A stretch of 64,000 nucleotides of DNA from Ceratodon purpureus. Its lineage: Eukaryota; Streptophyta; Bryopsida; Pseudoditrichales; Ditrichaceae. The stretch is taken from positions 15,603,118-15,667,117 of the forward strand of contig CM026431.1 of the NCBI GenBank assembly GCA_014871385.1. The letters are read 5' to 3'. Below, one piece after another: positions 12,465 to 25,153 of this stretch. Position 1 is the first letter of the stretch. The number at the start of each line of letters is the position of its first letter. A program made the translations under genes and the position numbers. The notes under the pieces were generated by a model. That model searched no databases, was not told the DNA's origin, and was given only the letters and a program-made list of their open reading frames with translations.

Positions 12465-12772
12465 AAAGGACAGGAGAAGAAAGTGAGATATTATAACTAC
12501 CCTTTTCAGGCATTTATTAAAAAATAAATCAACACACCCACTTTTTAGTACATGGTCATTCTTCCCGATCCAAATTTGATTTACACACTTAGTAAGAGGA
12601 CCAAGTGCTTTAAAAATTACATTTTTGTAGAGTGTGACCATAAAATAAGGTACTTCAACCATACATGAACACTTCTCTCAGAATTCCAAACCTGGTGTTC
12701 CAAGAGTACTATTGAAGGAGAACTAGCTTAGTTGTAGCACACACACAGGAGAGAGAGAGTTGAGTTGCAGCG
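12052..12772 (+). other. Upstream region of peroxiredoxin Q
   Basis: A+T-rich DNA with poly-A runs near 12,435. A short GA-rich leader (GAGAGAGAG, about 12,750) lies directly upstream of the peroxiredoxin ATG. I could not place a TATA box or transcription start. Confidence 0.4.
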
Positions 12773-14395
12773 ATGGCGGCCGCAGCAGCGTGTGCTTTGG
12801 CCAGTACCACCGTCGTCGCCTCCCAAGTCGCTCGCAGCCACAGTCGCAGCGCAGCTACACCCGTCGCTACTGCTGCTTCCTTCGTGAATTCTCAGCAGCT
12901 CCTCCTCTCGCGCAAGCCTGCTCTCAGCTCACGCACGGGTGGAGCTTCTTCAGTGCCTGGTCACTCGCCCCGCGTCTCCTTCGTCACTGTTTGCAAGGTA
13001 CGTGTTGTCCTACTACTTGTTGTTGTTGCAGAATGGCTAGGAGCTCAATTGGGAAAACTAGAAACTGAAATGCATATTCTTGTACATTCCGTCAAATTCT
13101 CGTGGATCTCCGCATTGCATAGCGGTAGAGCTTGTTACAATTATTTCGGCGATGTTTACACTTAATTTATAGATATGGCTGTTGCTCTGTTTGAGATGGT
13201 ATCTCGGGGATTATAGGACGGACCTCCTTCGTCTTCCCTGTTCATGAATTTCTCCTGATTTGCAGATTTTCTCTTATTGCATTGCTTAGCGCCTCCTATT
13301 GACCATAGTCACATGATCTGGCAAGCATGCCTTCTTTTTTGAAAATCGAGCACGTTGACGTTTAGGTTTCGGAATGAAGGTTTAGAGCTGCGTTTCAATT
13401 GATAACAGAACATGGAGATGTATTGTCAAGTGCAGGTTTTGAAGGGCGACATTGTACCGCCGGTCGTACTCAAGGACCAGGATGGCAAATTGGTGAATTT
13501 GGACAAGTTTAGGGGCAGACCATTAGTGCTGTACTTCTACCCTGCTGATGAGACTCCAGGATGCACCGAACAGGTTTGATTCTTCTGGAGAAAGGGTTTT
13601 ATCTATGTAACAACTTGTTCAGAATCTAGAAGAAGAACTTAGTGATTTCTAATACTTTAAATATTCCTTGTGCTCATGAACACCAGGCCTGTGCATTCCG
13701 AGACTCGTACGAGAAGTTCAAGAGGGCAGGTGCGGAGGTTGTGGGAGTGAGTGGAGACACACCCGAATCTCACAGGGTCAGATTTCGCTATCCATTTTAT
13801 ACATCAATCTAAATAGTGTCTAGCGTACATTACTTCACATGTTTCACTTCAGTGTTCAAGATGACCTCATATGTTCTGGTTACTCAAATAATGATGGTTG
13901 AGTTATTAGATTATTGCATTCTGAACAGATGTATGCCCTCAGATTGCTGTTTCATCACTAAGTTTCCATCTTTTCTAAGAGACCCAGGGAGGTGTGTTTG
14001 AGTGTTGAAGGTTTTGACGAATCTTAACCCGTCATTGTAGAGAGCTCTGTTAGTGGTGAAAGGCTTAATGTCTAGTAAGAACACCAACTGTACGCAGAAG
14101 CTTATGCAGGGTCATTGACGTGGGTTAGATAACGCTTACAACGCGAGAGTATATCTGAGTGCTAGAGAGATTGTGGCAGGTCTTCAAAGCGAGGCACAGG
14201 CTGCCATTCACTTTGCTAAGTGACGAGGGCAACAAGATGCGCAAGGACTGGGGTGTGCCGAGTGATCTGTTTGGAGCTCTGGCTGGGAGGCAGACCTATG
14301 TGATTGACAAGGATGGCCGAGTGCAGTTGATCTTTAACAACCAATTTGAGCCTGAGAAGCACATTGTCGAGACTCTGAATGTTCTGCAAGGTTAG
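12773..14395 (+). CDS. PRXQ: Chloroplast peroxiredoxin Q
   Basis: Four exons: 12773-12997, 13436-13573, 13687-13776 and 14180-14395, all GT-AG and all phase 0, encoding 222 residues. The first exon supplies an Ala/Ser/Val-rich transit-peptide-like N-terminus without acidic residues. The mature part begins with VLKGDIVPPVVLKDQDGK and has the peroxidatic site FYPADETPGCTEQACAF: C118 is the peroxidatic cysteine and C123 the resolving cysteine, five residues later as in PrxQ/BCP-type enzymes. The C-terminal half carries LPFTLLSDEGNK and the GRQTYVIDKDG strand. The enzyme reduces peroxides in the thylakoid lumen or stroma with thioredoxin as electron donor. Length and both cysteines fit an intact gene. 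It converges on the F-box/WD40 gene, with stops about 490 bases apart. Confidence 0.95.
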
Positions 14396-14885
14396 GTGTA
14401 TGCACCGTAGCAGTAATGATTGACTTGCAGCTAAATGACCGTTGGAGCAAATTCTTTCTCAGAGGCAGAGAACATCTAGTGTAGCCGTAGCGGAGGTATG
14501 TAATTATAATTTGGTCCTGACCAGCTGCTTGTCTACAATTCGGACAGCAAGATATAGTTCAAGTTGCAATGTACAGAGAAATGAGCATTTGCAGCCATAT
14601 TATTCACAGTGAATAAGACGAAACTGCTTCTTTGATTAGCATACAAACTTTGAAACACATCCCAAGCTTTAGAAAGCCGTTTAAATCGCCTATTACATAG
14701 AAATTTCAAATACAAGAAACCTATATTCTAGAGTAAAACTAGATAATTCAAGTATCGACACCGCAAGAGCATCGAACTATGTGATACCAACTGTAATTCC
14801 TATTTCAATTGAGAAATTTGGATAGTTACTCACATTGATAATTTACTTACTATATCTTTACACATAGCTACTTTGTGCAACGCTA
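14396..14885. other. Shared 3' region of two convergent genes
   Basis: Non-coding DNA between the stop of peroxiredoxin Q (+) and the stop of the F-box/WD40 gene (-). It must hold both 3' UTRs, which may overlap. No other structure seen. Confidence 0.5.
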
Positions 14886-17800
14886 TTAAGCATCTTCTGG
14901 GGTATTATCCCAAAATTTTGAGCTACTGTTCCCAAAAGAACTATCATTGCTGTCATCGACCAAAGGATTCACACAGTTTGTGAAGTCCTGTAATCGAACA
15001 AATCCGGGGTCCTCCCCACAAGTGCCAGTTACAAGCCTCCCACCACTTGCCACAAAAGCACTTACTCCCGTATCATTGGAGGAAGATGAAATCGTGGAAT
15101 CAAGGGAAGAAATTTCATCGCCTGTTTCGGCACTCCAAACGTGCACATGGCGATCAGCATTGCCACCTGTTATGACCTTGTAAGAATCATAGTGGAGGCT
15201 CTGAACTGGCCCCGTATGATTACCAAGAACTGCCCATGGTTCAGGGGAGTCGCCAATCATTCGAAGGTCCCACAGCTTTGCCGTTCTGGGAAAAACGTTC
15301 AAAATCAGATGTGTAGAGAACAATACCAATTTTTTTTGAAGCCATAGTACTTGAAAAGGGTATAGAACGGTGTAAAAAAAAAAAAAACAATAAACAATAC
15401 AAATAGAACGTCGGACAGTTCAGAGAACAGAGACGTACTTGTCCGATCCACCGGTACATATGTTGGTTCCCGATGGAGACACCGCGAAGGTGAGAACACT
15501 ATGCTCATGAGCTGATACAGTTGCCACAGTGCACATTGTTCGAAGATCAACAGCCTTGACAGTAGTGCCAGTTCCAATATAACAGATTGGGCCTACACTT
15601 TTAAGACCCACAGGCATGCCATCAAAAGTTCCCTTCGTGGTACCAACACATGTTCCTACTCCAGCTGTTGAAGGAGTTGCCATCACGTCCCAAACTCGGA
15701 GCTGTGTAACAAAGACCTCATTTAGTTCGGAAATACACAATATCTCACAAGCGGCCACCTCCTAGCGGGTATGAATTTCGGTCCACACAACTTGCAATTT
15801 CAACTGATAGTCATCTTTTTTTAAGTATGTAAAAAACTCATTATTAATGACAAAAATAATGAATGGAGAGCAACCTTGGCATCTTTTGCTGCGCTGATAA
15901 GAAGTGATGGATTGTGACTGCATGGAAAAGCATATCAACATTAGTTCCAAACTTAAAATTAGAATGTCGTGAAACAAGTAACTCCAAAATACATATTATT
16001 ATTGTTTTCATTGCACACTTTTACTAAACTGAAACATAAGCAGAAACTAGGGGGGATTCTCTGCAACCACTTATGCACCCAAGTAGAAGAAATACCGTCA
16101 AAAAAATTACATATGCATTCTCACTTATGGCTAAAGAACTTACCCAGCAACAGCAAGCTCTTTAATCGATGATTCAAGACCATGCAGAGTGGCTAAGAGA
16201 GGAGAACGACCCCTACTGCTGCTGCTAGAAGACGATAGACTCCAAATCCGCACTGTACCATCTGTCCCGCCGCTGGCCAAGACTGGAGGAGAACCCTCCT
16301 TCCCAACCAACTGATCCGCAAGAGTGTTCACTGGCCCTTGATGACCCCGTAAAGTCCGTAATGAACGACCCTGAACAAGGTAGATACGAAATGTATTTCA
16401 TCGACTCTATCTACTTGAGAAGTGTAACAATAATCGCATAACAATACATCTTGCCACATGACACAGTATAAGGATTGTACACATGAGGCCTTCAAAGTAT
16501 TTGCAAGATCAGTAATACCTTCCCCCAAAGTCTGATGGTATGATCACAGCTGGATGTGACAAGAATATTGCTAACACCCACCAAAAAATTACGCATTGCC
16601 CCTAAAAGCCCAACTGGTATCAACCTGCACAAGTAATTGTCATCACACTGTCATGAGCATCACCATCCAAAAACGTCACTTTAATCTAGTATTTGTTTCA
16701 TGGATGAGATATCAAAGCTTGAAAAACAAGCTCATAAACAAGTTATATGGCACTAACAAATATGCACGTAGTGCAGGTGTGTTTGCGATTCAATTTTTTA
16801 TAAATAAACCAGGTTAAACCCCATCATTATAAGACTTGAGGATATTAACAACAGAACAATGGATTCAACATCTCTTAACATCTATTTTGCCAGGAACTGA
16901 ATGACAGAATTCCTTACCTCATGCATGTAACACGTGCGTTATGATCTCTGAGTGCCTGCGAAACGTTTGGTGCCTCCAGATGTCCTTCTTCAGAAGGATT
17001 CACTTTCCACACCGTGATAATGGGACCCTGCTCAAATAATCGTCGATCAGAAACTAAATTCTTTGACACAATAATATCCATACCTGGATCTAAGAGCTCC
17101 AACAAGAGATCCTAGGATAATTACCTGAGCAATTGTGACAGTGGCATCGTCAAGCAGAAGATGGTTGACAAGCATTGGTAGCAAGTGCAAATGCACGTCC
17201 ATAGGGTCTGTGTAACGTAGTTGCTGAGTCGCAGTATGCCGTGCCACATATGCATCCCTGCCACCGCAATACTGGAATGTTTGCCCATGGCACAACTGCT
17301 TTGGTGGCCATCGAACTCTGTACAGGTTAAGATAAGTATCTGTAAATAAATTGCAGAGGCAATTCTCATTATTCCGCTTCTCAAAATATTCCATCCGAAG
17401 ACAGAAGCAAAATCAAAATAGCGTCCAGGGAGTCGGACATGGCCAAATGAAGAAAGACACTCAAATAAAATTGCAATAGATGTTGCTGACAGAAACCATT
17501 ATGAACGAGATTGACCGCAAACATAACTCAACAAAGCTCAAGAACGCCAACCTGCACTGAATCTCCCAGACAGCATCAGAGTATGCTGCGTCTCTGAACC
17601 TCTGGCATGTCATCGCCATATTCGTCAAATCACGCAGTGCTAGATTTGATGCACATATCACCAGGCTGTCCAAGTCCAGATCCGTGACTTTTGTTTCGTA
17701 GCGACTGGTCGTTGAATTTGTCATTTCATCGGAGCTTCCCCCACTATGGGTAGCTCCAATTTCGCTTGCCGGCTGAGCCATGTCATTTTCATGCAGGAGT

Positions 17801-17889
17801 CCTGCCCCTTCTTCCAGCTTCTCTGAATCCTGGCCCTGCCTGATACTGCTCGTACTACCTCCCATGGTTTTGGACTTATAATTCATCAT
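14886..17889 (-). CDS. F-box/WD-40 repeat protein (At5g21040/FBX2-like)
   Basis: Eight exons on the minus strand: 17552-17889, 17125-17317, 16918-17027, 16519-16624, 16144-16370, 15875-15917, 15439-15701 and 14886-15285. Every junction is GT-AG and in phase, giving 559 residues. Residues about 71-112 form an F-box (LDLDSLVICASNLALRDLTN ... CQRF ... VWEIQC). The rest is WD repeats, with blade ends ITVWKV, IRLWGK, VRIWSL, LRVWDV, AKLWDL and VHVWSA. F-box/WD proteins bind SKP1 through the F-box and substrate through the propeller in SCF ubiquitin ligases. I base the comparison to Arabidopsis At5g21040 on domain order and length, from memory. The first in-frame ATG is at 17889; a third ATG at 17865 has a better start context and could be used. 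The N-terminus is Ser/Thr- and acid-rich, as is the exon-5 serine tract. Intact. Confidence 0.9.
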
Positions 17890-19000
17890 GCCCGCCGTAA
17901 AAAACTGGAAAGAGATGTATTTTCAGTGTCGGAACTGCTTTTCTCAACTGGAACCTGATTTAGACATCGAAAGATACAAATATTCAAAACCCTTGCTCTA
18001 ACAGATTCATCATTAAACAACTCAATTACCAAAACATAAATCTCCAAATCACATGATAGCAATCATCCATCCTGCTAATTGAAGAAACCAAAGAAATCAA
18101 GGTAAGAGAGTTTCACTTACACGCCAACCAGGGCGCCTTCCACAACCAATGCTACAAGCTCAGCAGCTCCCTACTCCCATACACCTCCGCACACCACCAC
18201 GCGGCCCTCTCCTGGCGTCCACCATGAGCGCATCCAACCAAAGTGCGCACGAACCGCACAGACCCCACCGCAACAAACACCAGAGACGAGAACGCCATAA
18301 AATCCTCCCCAAAACACCACCACTCCTACTCACAACCCAAACCCAACTCTCCACCCCACTAGCACATCAATCATCCCACCAAAACCCTCCAAAACTTCAT
18401 GCACCATAAACCCTAATTCACATCCAAAAAAAAAATCTTCACTCTAGGAAAGCAGAAAGAAGTCCAGCTCCTGTACACACAGAAGTGGACTCCTCGGACA
18501 AGGATCGGCAACCGATTGTTAACTGCGATGATCCAAGCTGTGTAATGTCGGTTTCTGAGTTGATGAGGATATTGGAGATGGTGGGAGTGAGAGTGGTGAT
18601 GTGATGTGATGTGTTGTGATTTGCTATGTTGTGATGTGATGGAGGTGTTGTGTGTGAATTGTGAGATGTGTGAGATGTGTGAGATGTGTAAGAAAGAGAT
18701 GTGTGTTTGTGTGGGGAATTGGGAGTGGAGTCATAAGGTGGAGTGAAGGAAGTGCAGGCGATGTAAGTTGTGAGGAAGGCACTTTGGGGGCGTTGATGTC
18801 TGTGTGGTGACCAGGGGACAGTGTGATTGATACCCGCGGTGAGGTTCGTTCCCGGGTATCTTCGGTGGTTAACTGTGTGGGTGCACTGTGCAGTAAGAGT
18901 TTTTAATTTTTTATTTTTTATTTTTTATTTTTTATTTATTTTTTGGTTCTTGTTGCTGGATGTGTTGGTTAGAGGGAGGATTGGAGTTTTTTGCCTGAAG
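17890..19000 (-). other. 5' region of the F-box/WD40 gene and flanking DNA
   Basis: It should contain the leader and promoter of the minus-strand F-box/WD40 gene; the C-rich stretch at 18,140-18,420 may be its transcribed leader or an untranslated exon. At 18,600-18,700 there is a purine-rich stretch of GTGATGTGATGT-like repeats, and at 18,900-18,945 a run of ATTTTTT units. No gene seen. Confidence 0.4.
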
Positions 19001-20116
19001 TTAAACCCTCACTATGAGTATGTAAGGGCGTGAAAACATAACCCCGGGTTGAAAATAATAGGTGATCAGTAATCAAAAGTTGTCATCTAGGATTAGAAGA
19101 ACTCTTGAAATCAAAAATGTCAAAGTAGAGGTAAGGGGTTTGAAGTTTGGTGTCCATGGTACATCGTAGTTTTTTGAAAATGGAAGATTGTTATCCCCTA
19201 CATGCTGGCGACCAGCCTATTTTGGGCAGGCTGCTACGGCGTCAAAAATAACTATTAAGTTTTGAAATTTTGTATGTAGATTCTTTCAGTCATTACGTAC
19301 ATGTCGAGCTTTGTTTCATAAGATTCTGATATGTAATGCAAAAGTTATGAAGGGTTGAAGGTTCAAAATCTCAACGCGGGCAACATAAAAAAAACTCAAA
19401 TATTTTTTAAAAAATAAATTAAAATATCATCATTTTCTACTGATTTATATGCACATAGGAAGCTTTGAGCCATGCCAATCCAATAAGTGAGGTAAGAGAT
19501 ATGAGAAGTCATATTGTGTGGACAGTGCGGTCAACTCTTCATCAAAAATAACTTCAACTATTGATTTTGAACTCAATTTTAGCAATTTTCCAAAATTAAA
19601 AATCGGAAAAGTTCTTGGTTACTGGTTGCATCATTTTCACCATTGGAATTGACAATGTCTATTTTTGTGTGGACAAAATTAGTAGTTTAGTTTTTCCCTC
19701 TATTCTACATCTTATTCTAATTATTTATGGTTTGAAGATGAAAATCAAGGTTTAATGTTTTGAATTTTTTTGTGAAAAATACCAATTCATTCTTTAAATA
19801 GAATATGCAATTGCCCATTCTAAAATTCTAAAGCATATTTTTTGAAAATTCGTTGAAGACAAGATTTTAGTTTTTTTGAAGGATTGGAAATAACTTGTCT
19901 TCGAAGTTTAAACATCACGAACTTGTGATTGGTTTGGTTTTTGAATCTAAGAATTTGAGAAACACTTTTTTGATGTGTTAAGTATAAGATCTTACAGTTG
20001 AAATTGCAAAAGAATATTATGAAATTTAAAAAATAAAAATAAAAAATCAACTTGCTTTACCAAGAGGTATTACAAGGCAGTTTGAGCCTGAAATTTTCAA
20101 GAGCATTTAGGGGTTA
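19001..20116. mobile_element. Possible TTAA-flanked non-autonomous element
   Basis: The right end, CATTTAGGGGTTAA at 20103-20116, resembles the ends of the two related elements at 28,760 and 36,656. The left end, TTAAACCCTC at 19001, is a weaker match. Inside, near 19,990, is an AAGATCTTACAGTTGAAATT-like motif, and similar versions occur in the other copies. Non-coding. Boundaries tentative. Confidence 0.35.
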
Positions 20117-21292
20117 AAAGGATTCAAATTGAAGACCGTGCGCATGTCAATATATAATACTGCGCCTCCATGTAGTCTCGGAATCAGCATTTGAAATTAC
20201 GAGTTAGCATGTAATTGACATGTGAATTCCACTCTATGTGTTTATATAATTATAGTGGGGGTTCAAGCTAAGAGAGCCTATTACCGCAAATTATTCATTG
20301 ACACCATCTATAGTCTATGTTTGTTAGAGGAACCAGAATTGAAAAAAAGATGATGATTGTTGGAGGGTTGTTGGAATCAAAGAAATTTAAGTCATGTTGA
20401 AAATGGAAGCATGATGTGCAGCTCTAGGATCTAGATGATGGTGGTTAAAAATCAAAAGGTGGTGATAAGTATGATAATTATTTCTTAAAATAATGATGAG
20501 ATAATTATGAATTTTGATTGCTCAAGGTAAAGATGCTATCTACAATGTAATAGTGCAACAAATTTTGACAATTTTAAATAAAAATTATCCATTATAGAAA
20601 GGATTATTTTTTACAATCTCAAAGAAAAATATGTTGTTTACTTTGTAAATTGGTTTCTTTGTACTTGAATTTTGCAATTGTAATTACTTTGTAGTCATTT
20701 GAGAGCCTCATAGAAAGTGAAAATATAGAGCTACCCTTGCTAGAGTTAGACAGAAATGCCTTGAATGACAAGTTTCAAAGCTTTCTATCATCTAGCTAGA
20801 GTATAAAATCAATCTTCAAGGAACCCCCTTCAGTTTTCTTTTGCGAAAGAAAGAGAAGGTCATCAGAAAAGTCGGTGGACAAAGAGGTGAGTTGTTCTTG
20901 TTGGGACAAATTAAGGGTATACAATGCACTGTACTTACTGCTAACCAAGATGTACTTCATAAGTCAATTAACAATAATTTTTTGACAATGTGCCTTTACA
21001 GGTTAAAGTTCACAAGGTTTAGGTTGATGCTTACTAAATATTTGAGTATTTTGTAAACGTTTTGCTTCATATTTGTGGTGTACATGTTCTTGCATACAAA
21101 CGGACTTCAACAACGTTTTGAAAAGTTGAAGGTGGAAGGGTGTCGAAGGAAGACAACCTGCCTGACTCCCGTGGTAGTTCCATTCTTATTAATTGGTAAA
21201 TTTCTAGCACAAAAATATGTGAAAACGTTTTAGAATATCCACATGATATGGAATGGGTTAGAAGTTTGAACGGATTTTGATCTTTAGAGAGG
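20117..21292. other. A+T-rich DNA, probably 5' part of the Harbinger remnant
   Basis: No recognisable gene. The stretch just before 21,293 may belong to the PIF/Harbinger element that follows, but I could not define its terminal repeat. Confidence 0.35.
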
Positions 21293-21640
21293 ATGGATAG
21301 CTTTAGTCCTCATTTCTGTTCTTCACCACCATTTGAGGTGGAAAGAACCCATTATGTTGTTACTGATTTAGGAAAAAAATCTTCATTAAGTTCCCGTGTG
21401 AAGAACAAGAAGAAAAAATCATGCAAAATGACAAAGACAAAGAAACCATACCTTAAATGGACTAACAAAGAAATAAATGCATTAAGAAAGGAAGTTGTTG
21501 AGCATGGGGAGGGGAAGTAGCAAATAAATAAGAATTAAAATCCTGTATCAGAGAAAAACAATAGGATACAGCTAAAAGATAAGTTTAAGAACCTAAAGAA
21601 TGCCCAAAAACACCAAGTTGAAAATACTTAAATGAACTGG
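21293..21640 (+). pseudogene. Myb/SANT-like accessory ORF of a PIF/Harbinger element, broken
   Basis: An open frame from 21,293 ends at a TAG at 21,518 inside a Myb-like helix: KWTNKEINALRKEVVEHGEG followed by K-stop where the family has KW. The same frame resumes as NNRIQLKDKFKNLKNAQ, matching the end of a Myb/telobox domain (consensus V-Q-L-K-D-K-W-R-N-L). PIF/Harbinger elements encode such a Myb-like DNA-binding partner beside the transposase, and the transposase remnant lies 1 kb downstream on the same strand. The codon change looks like TGG to TAG. Confidence 0.6.
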
Positions 21641-22589
21641 AGAACTTGATGCATCTTCATGTTATTTTAGAATATGGCTAACGGCAATTTGTCATCCTGA
21701 TTTCATTTGGCAGCATGTTGAATTCTCTTTAGTGGTGATTTTAAATGCATGCAGTTGGAAAGCAACTTTAGCTAGTCCTCTAACTAGCCATAATTCTTGA
21801 TGTCTTTGGTAGTTTTTGCAAAGACCAATTTAGCCACTTGAAATCAAATAAAATATTTGAAGGGTCATAATTGCTAGGAAGTAAGAGGGGCATAGAGAGG
21901 CGGATCATTGCCTTTGCAAGTAGATGAAATTTGTCTTATTTGTTATTTGTACAATTAGTGCAATTTTTCAAACTCGTATTTGAGATACAATATTTTTACC
22001 TTGATACAATATCAACCATTAATTAAATTGGTGGAATTGTTTTTAATCAATTACAAAGGCTTCTGGAAGAGTAGATAGCAATGGCTCTTGATACTTGTTG
22101 AGCGGTCACATTAGCATGTTTTATTTACTTTTTTATTTCACATAATAACGGGACTTTAATACTTTGTTTTCTCATATGGGTCTTTCTCTCTATTGATGTC
22201 ATTTCATTGTAGGAAAAGAGCTGCAAGTGTATTCTTGCCTTCTTGTCCTTTTGACTTGTAGCTAGAGATCTATACTTGAACTCGGCATGTGGTGATATTT
22301 TGGAGAGTCTTGGTTTTGAATGAAGAGCTACTTGCTGAGAGATCAATAGTGTCTACTTTGGCCTATCTTGATGGAGTTTTTTGTTGGTTCCAACTATAAT
22401 AATTCATGAATTTGTTCTGGATTTCCTGAGAAGTATGATCCTAAAAGCGCCTAAGCTCTCTCATAATATGTTTTTAGACTTAGCAGTTGGTTTGGTATGA
22501 AGATTCTTGGTATCATACAAATTACATTGGCTCTAGAACTTGGATAATTTAAAGCATATTGCAATTGAATTTTAAGCCAAAAAATGATT

Positions 22590-23297
22590 AGATCATTGCG
22601 TCAAGGCATTGGATGGTATGCATATATCTATAAATCTACCTTGTCAATTGTTATATTAAGAAAATTATATTAATAAAAAAGTGTTTTGGAATTTGACTAT
22701 CCAAGTTGTATTTGATCATGAGTGTTGTTTTACTTATGTTCATGTTAAACTCTTGAAGTGCAATCATGACTCATTACATTTCCAACAAATTGAATTTTAT
22801 AAGTTGACTAAAGATGGACAAATTTGTGAATTAAATAATAGGCCTAGTGCTTTTATTCTGGTGTTGATATTAACTTTACATTATTCAATTAAAACTTATC
22901 CTTTAGCACCATGGATTATAACACCATTTAATGCAGGTCTTGTTAAAAAATTAACGGAGAATTACAAAATGTTTGATATACATTGAAACTCAACAAGGAC
23001 GGTTGTGAAACGCGCTTTTAGAATTCTTAAAGCAAGGTCCAAGGAATCTTTATAATGTAGTCTATAAAACTGAAAGTGCAAATTGTACCGGAGGTTATTA
23101 AGTGTTGTGCATTACTTCACAACTTCTTGATTTGGAGCAAAAATGAATCATCAACAAAATCTTTAAAACTCGTTATGATTTTCAAGAAGGAGAAGTCCTT
23201 TTTTGGAGATGAATTAAAAGACCCTATTGAGGAACATATATATAGTGGCGCTAGGTTTATTAAAGAAGCTATTATAGACTATTATATGGAGAAGTAG
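22590..23297 (+). pseudogene. Decayed PIF/Harbinger transposase
   Basis: Spread over several frames. HCVKALDGMHISINLP near 22,593 contains the first catalytic D (family pattern C-V-G-A-I-D-G-T-H-I). The region 22,681-22,986 reads VVFDHECCFTYVHV ... HDSLHFQQIEFY (second D, in the H-D-S motif) ... YPLAPWIITPFN. After an indel come STRTVVKRAFRILKAR near 22,990 and IKCCALLHNFLI near 23,080-23,120, the HARBI1-type C-terminus. The third catalytic residue, E of V-V-E-R-A-F-G, is K here. With the Myb-like ORF upstream this is a dead autonomous-type element. The TIRs and 3 bp target duplication were not found. Confidence 0.8.
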
Positions 23298-23595
23298 AAA
23301 TTGATTATTGTATAAAATCCTTACATTGTTTTATAGCCAGTAGAATTTGCGATTATAATAAACTCATTAAAAATAGTTTCAATTGTTTGCATCCATGAAT
23401 ATGATTTAACAATTAAAAAAAATCATGAAAAATATTCTACACATGCATTTTTTAAAAAATTATTATCATTTATTATTTCAGAATTAAATACCAAAATATT
23501 CAAGATAAAATAATGAAATGTTTTTTATCCTTCAAAATAATTTTTCTTTTTTATATGAAATTTAAAGTGCTTCTATGTTCCTTCTAGTAATATAC

Positions 23596-24235
23596 TTAAC
23601 TCTTTGGAGCCCAGAGCTTTTTTTGAGAAACAGTGATTACGTAAGACCCAACACTCATTCCTAGCACAAACTAAAATAAGTTACCAAATTTTGAAAATAA
23701 ACCTTCAATAAATTTCTATATTTAGTAACTAAGCGGTTCACCTATTTTACATATTGTCGTGTCTAAGATGAATCAAAAACTTGTAAATTGTGGATTACAG
23801 AGAAATTTTCAGAGTTTTTAAGGTAAAATCATGAAAATAGTATACGTTGTGCAGTGTTGTCTGTACGTTGTCCTTGTTAAAATGACTGAAATTTTATACC
23901 ATCAATCGCAAGAAAAGAGTGTAGGTTTGACCAATGAAAGAGAGAATTTCAAAAAAATCACTAAATTATGTATTATAGTTCACTATTTACAATGAAGGTA
24001 TAGTACTGCATTCATTGATATGGTGTTGTATTCACTGCTACAGTGCCGTATTCACTACCTTTTTGGGGCCTCACCAAACTCAGATTTCTAGTAGGATTGT
24101 TACAGAATGAGCGTGTTCTGTAAACAAAACCCTGAACAAGTTTATATAAAAGCCAATTCAATTCAAATCAACAGTTTTTCAGGTTCTAATCCCTTTCGCG
24201 ACCACTTTCTGGCTGCGTGGGCTCCAAAGGGTTAA
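23596..24235. mobile_element. TTAA-flanked 640 bp non-autonomous TIR element
   Basis: The ends are inverted copies: TTAACTCTTTGGAGCCCA at 23596 and TGGGCTCCAAAGGGTTAA ending at 24235. The flanking tetranucleotide is TTAA on both sides. Interior A+T-rich and non-coding. Terminal repeat of about 14 bp beginning with a pyrimidine-rich triplet next to TTAA; this arrangement is known from piggyBac-type insertion. Confidence 0.65.
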
Positions 24236-24385
24236 CACAGGCAAAGACATCAACTGCACTTCAAAGCCCACTCCATTCAACCTTGTATGAAAACTCTCTA
24301 AAATCGTTTCTAATAGTGAAAGTTTCACATAAAGTTAATACGATTTGATCTAAATTCTCAACTTTTGAAATAATTTTCAAAAAGA

Positions 24386-24494
24386 TCACTAGTGGAAAAA
24401 GTGTACAACTACACCAAAGATGAACACCAAAAAATGATTGGTCATTTTTTGGTGTTCATCTTTCGTGTGAGTTGTACACCTTTTCCGCTAGTGA
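24386..24494. repeat. 109 bp near-perfect hairpin (MITE or small-RNA foldback)
   Basis: A left arm of about 52 bases starting TCACTAGTGGAAAA and ending CACCAAAAAATGA pairs with a right arm starting TCATTTTTTGGTG and ending CGCTAGTGA, leaving a TTGG loop. Only a handful of mismatches. No convincing flanking duplication. It could be a very young MITE or a microRNA-like foldback. Confidence 0.8.
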
Positions 24495-25153
24495 ATTCTT
24501 TGCAAGTTAAATACGCAAGTTAATGAATGTCATAAGTTAGTGCAGTTGATGCCCCTGTAAACTTCATCTGACATTGACAACTTACACATTTACGGCACCA
24601 GCCTGCAGAATTTTCAAAATGAAGACCTCTGCAATCCAATTAAGTTACATGCTGACCCATCGCATGCAGCCTTCACAAGTTGGCAACCGTAGTTGCAGTG
24701 GTGCCCATTCCATAACAAAAGCACATCAGCATATCCCGGGTATGACCCATGTAACAGACCAATATCACCTGAGTATCACAGATGTATCATTGCAGAAGTG
24801 CACCCAGTAAAACTGCCTTCAATCCGTTTATTACTTGTGTCAAAAGCAACACATTTAAAAAAAAAACAAACTAAATCAAACATTTCAAAAATAAAATAAA
24901 ATAAAATAAACAAAACAAAAAAACTGTCAAGTTCAGTCTTTGAGACATGTTGCTGCTCCAAGTCCAGCGTTGGATAATCATTCAATGAAAGTGAAAGGTT
25001 TGATGTGAAGAGATAAATCACTTGGTTTGGTGTAGTTTTCGGCAAGTACGGTAGGTGCGCATGCAGATCACAGCTTACGGGCTCATGAGTCTGGAGTTTT
25101 GTGCATTGCGAGGAGATCGATGATGTACTGGTGGAGGTGTTAGTGGCAAGGAG
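24495..25153 (+). other. Upstream region of the C2H2 gene
   Basis: No coding feature found. An AAAATAAAATAAAATA run lies near 24,888-24,912. Bases about 25,107-25,130 contain an ATG-ATG followed by a short upstream frame that stops before the main ATG at 25,154. Confidence 0.4.
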
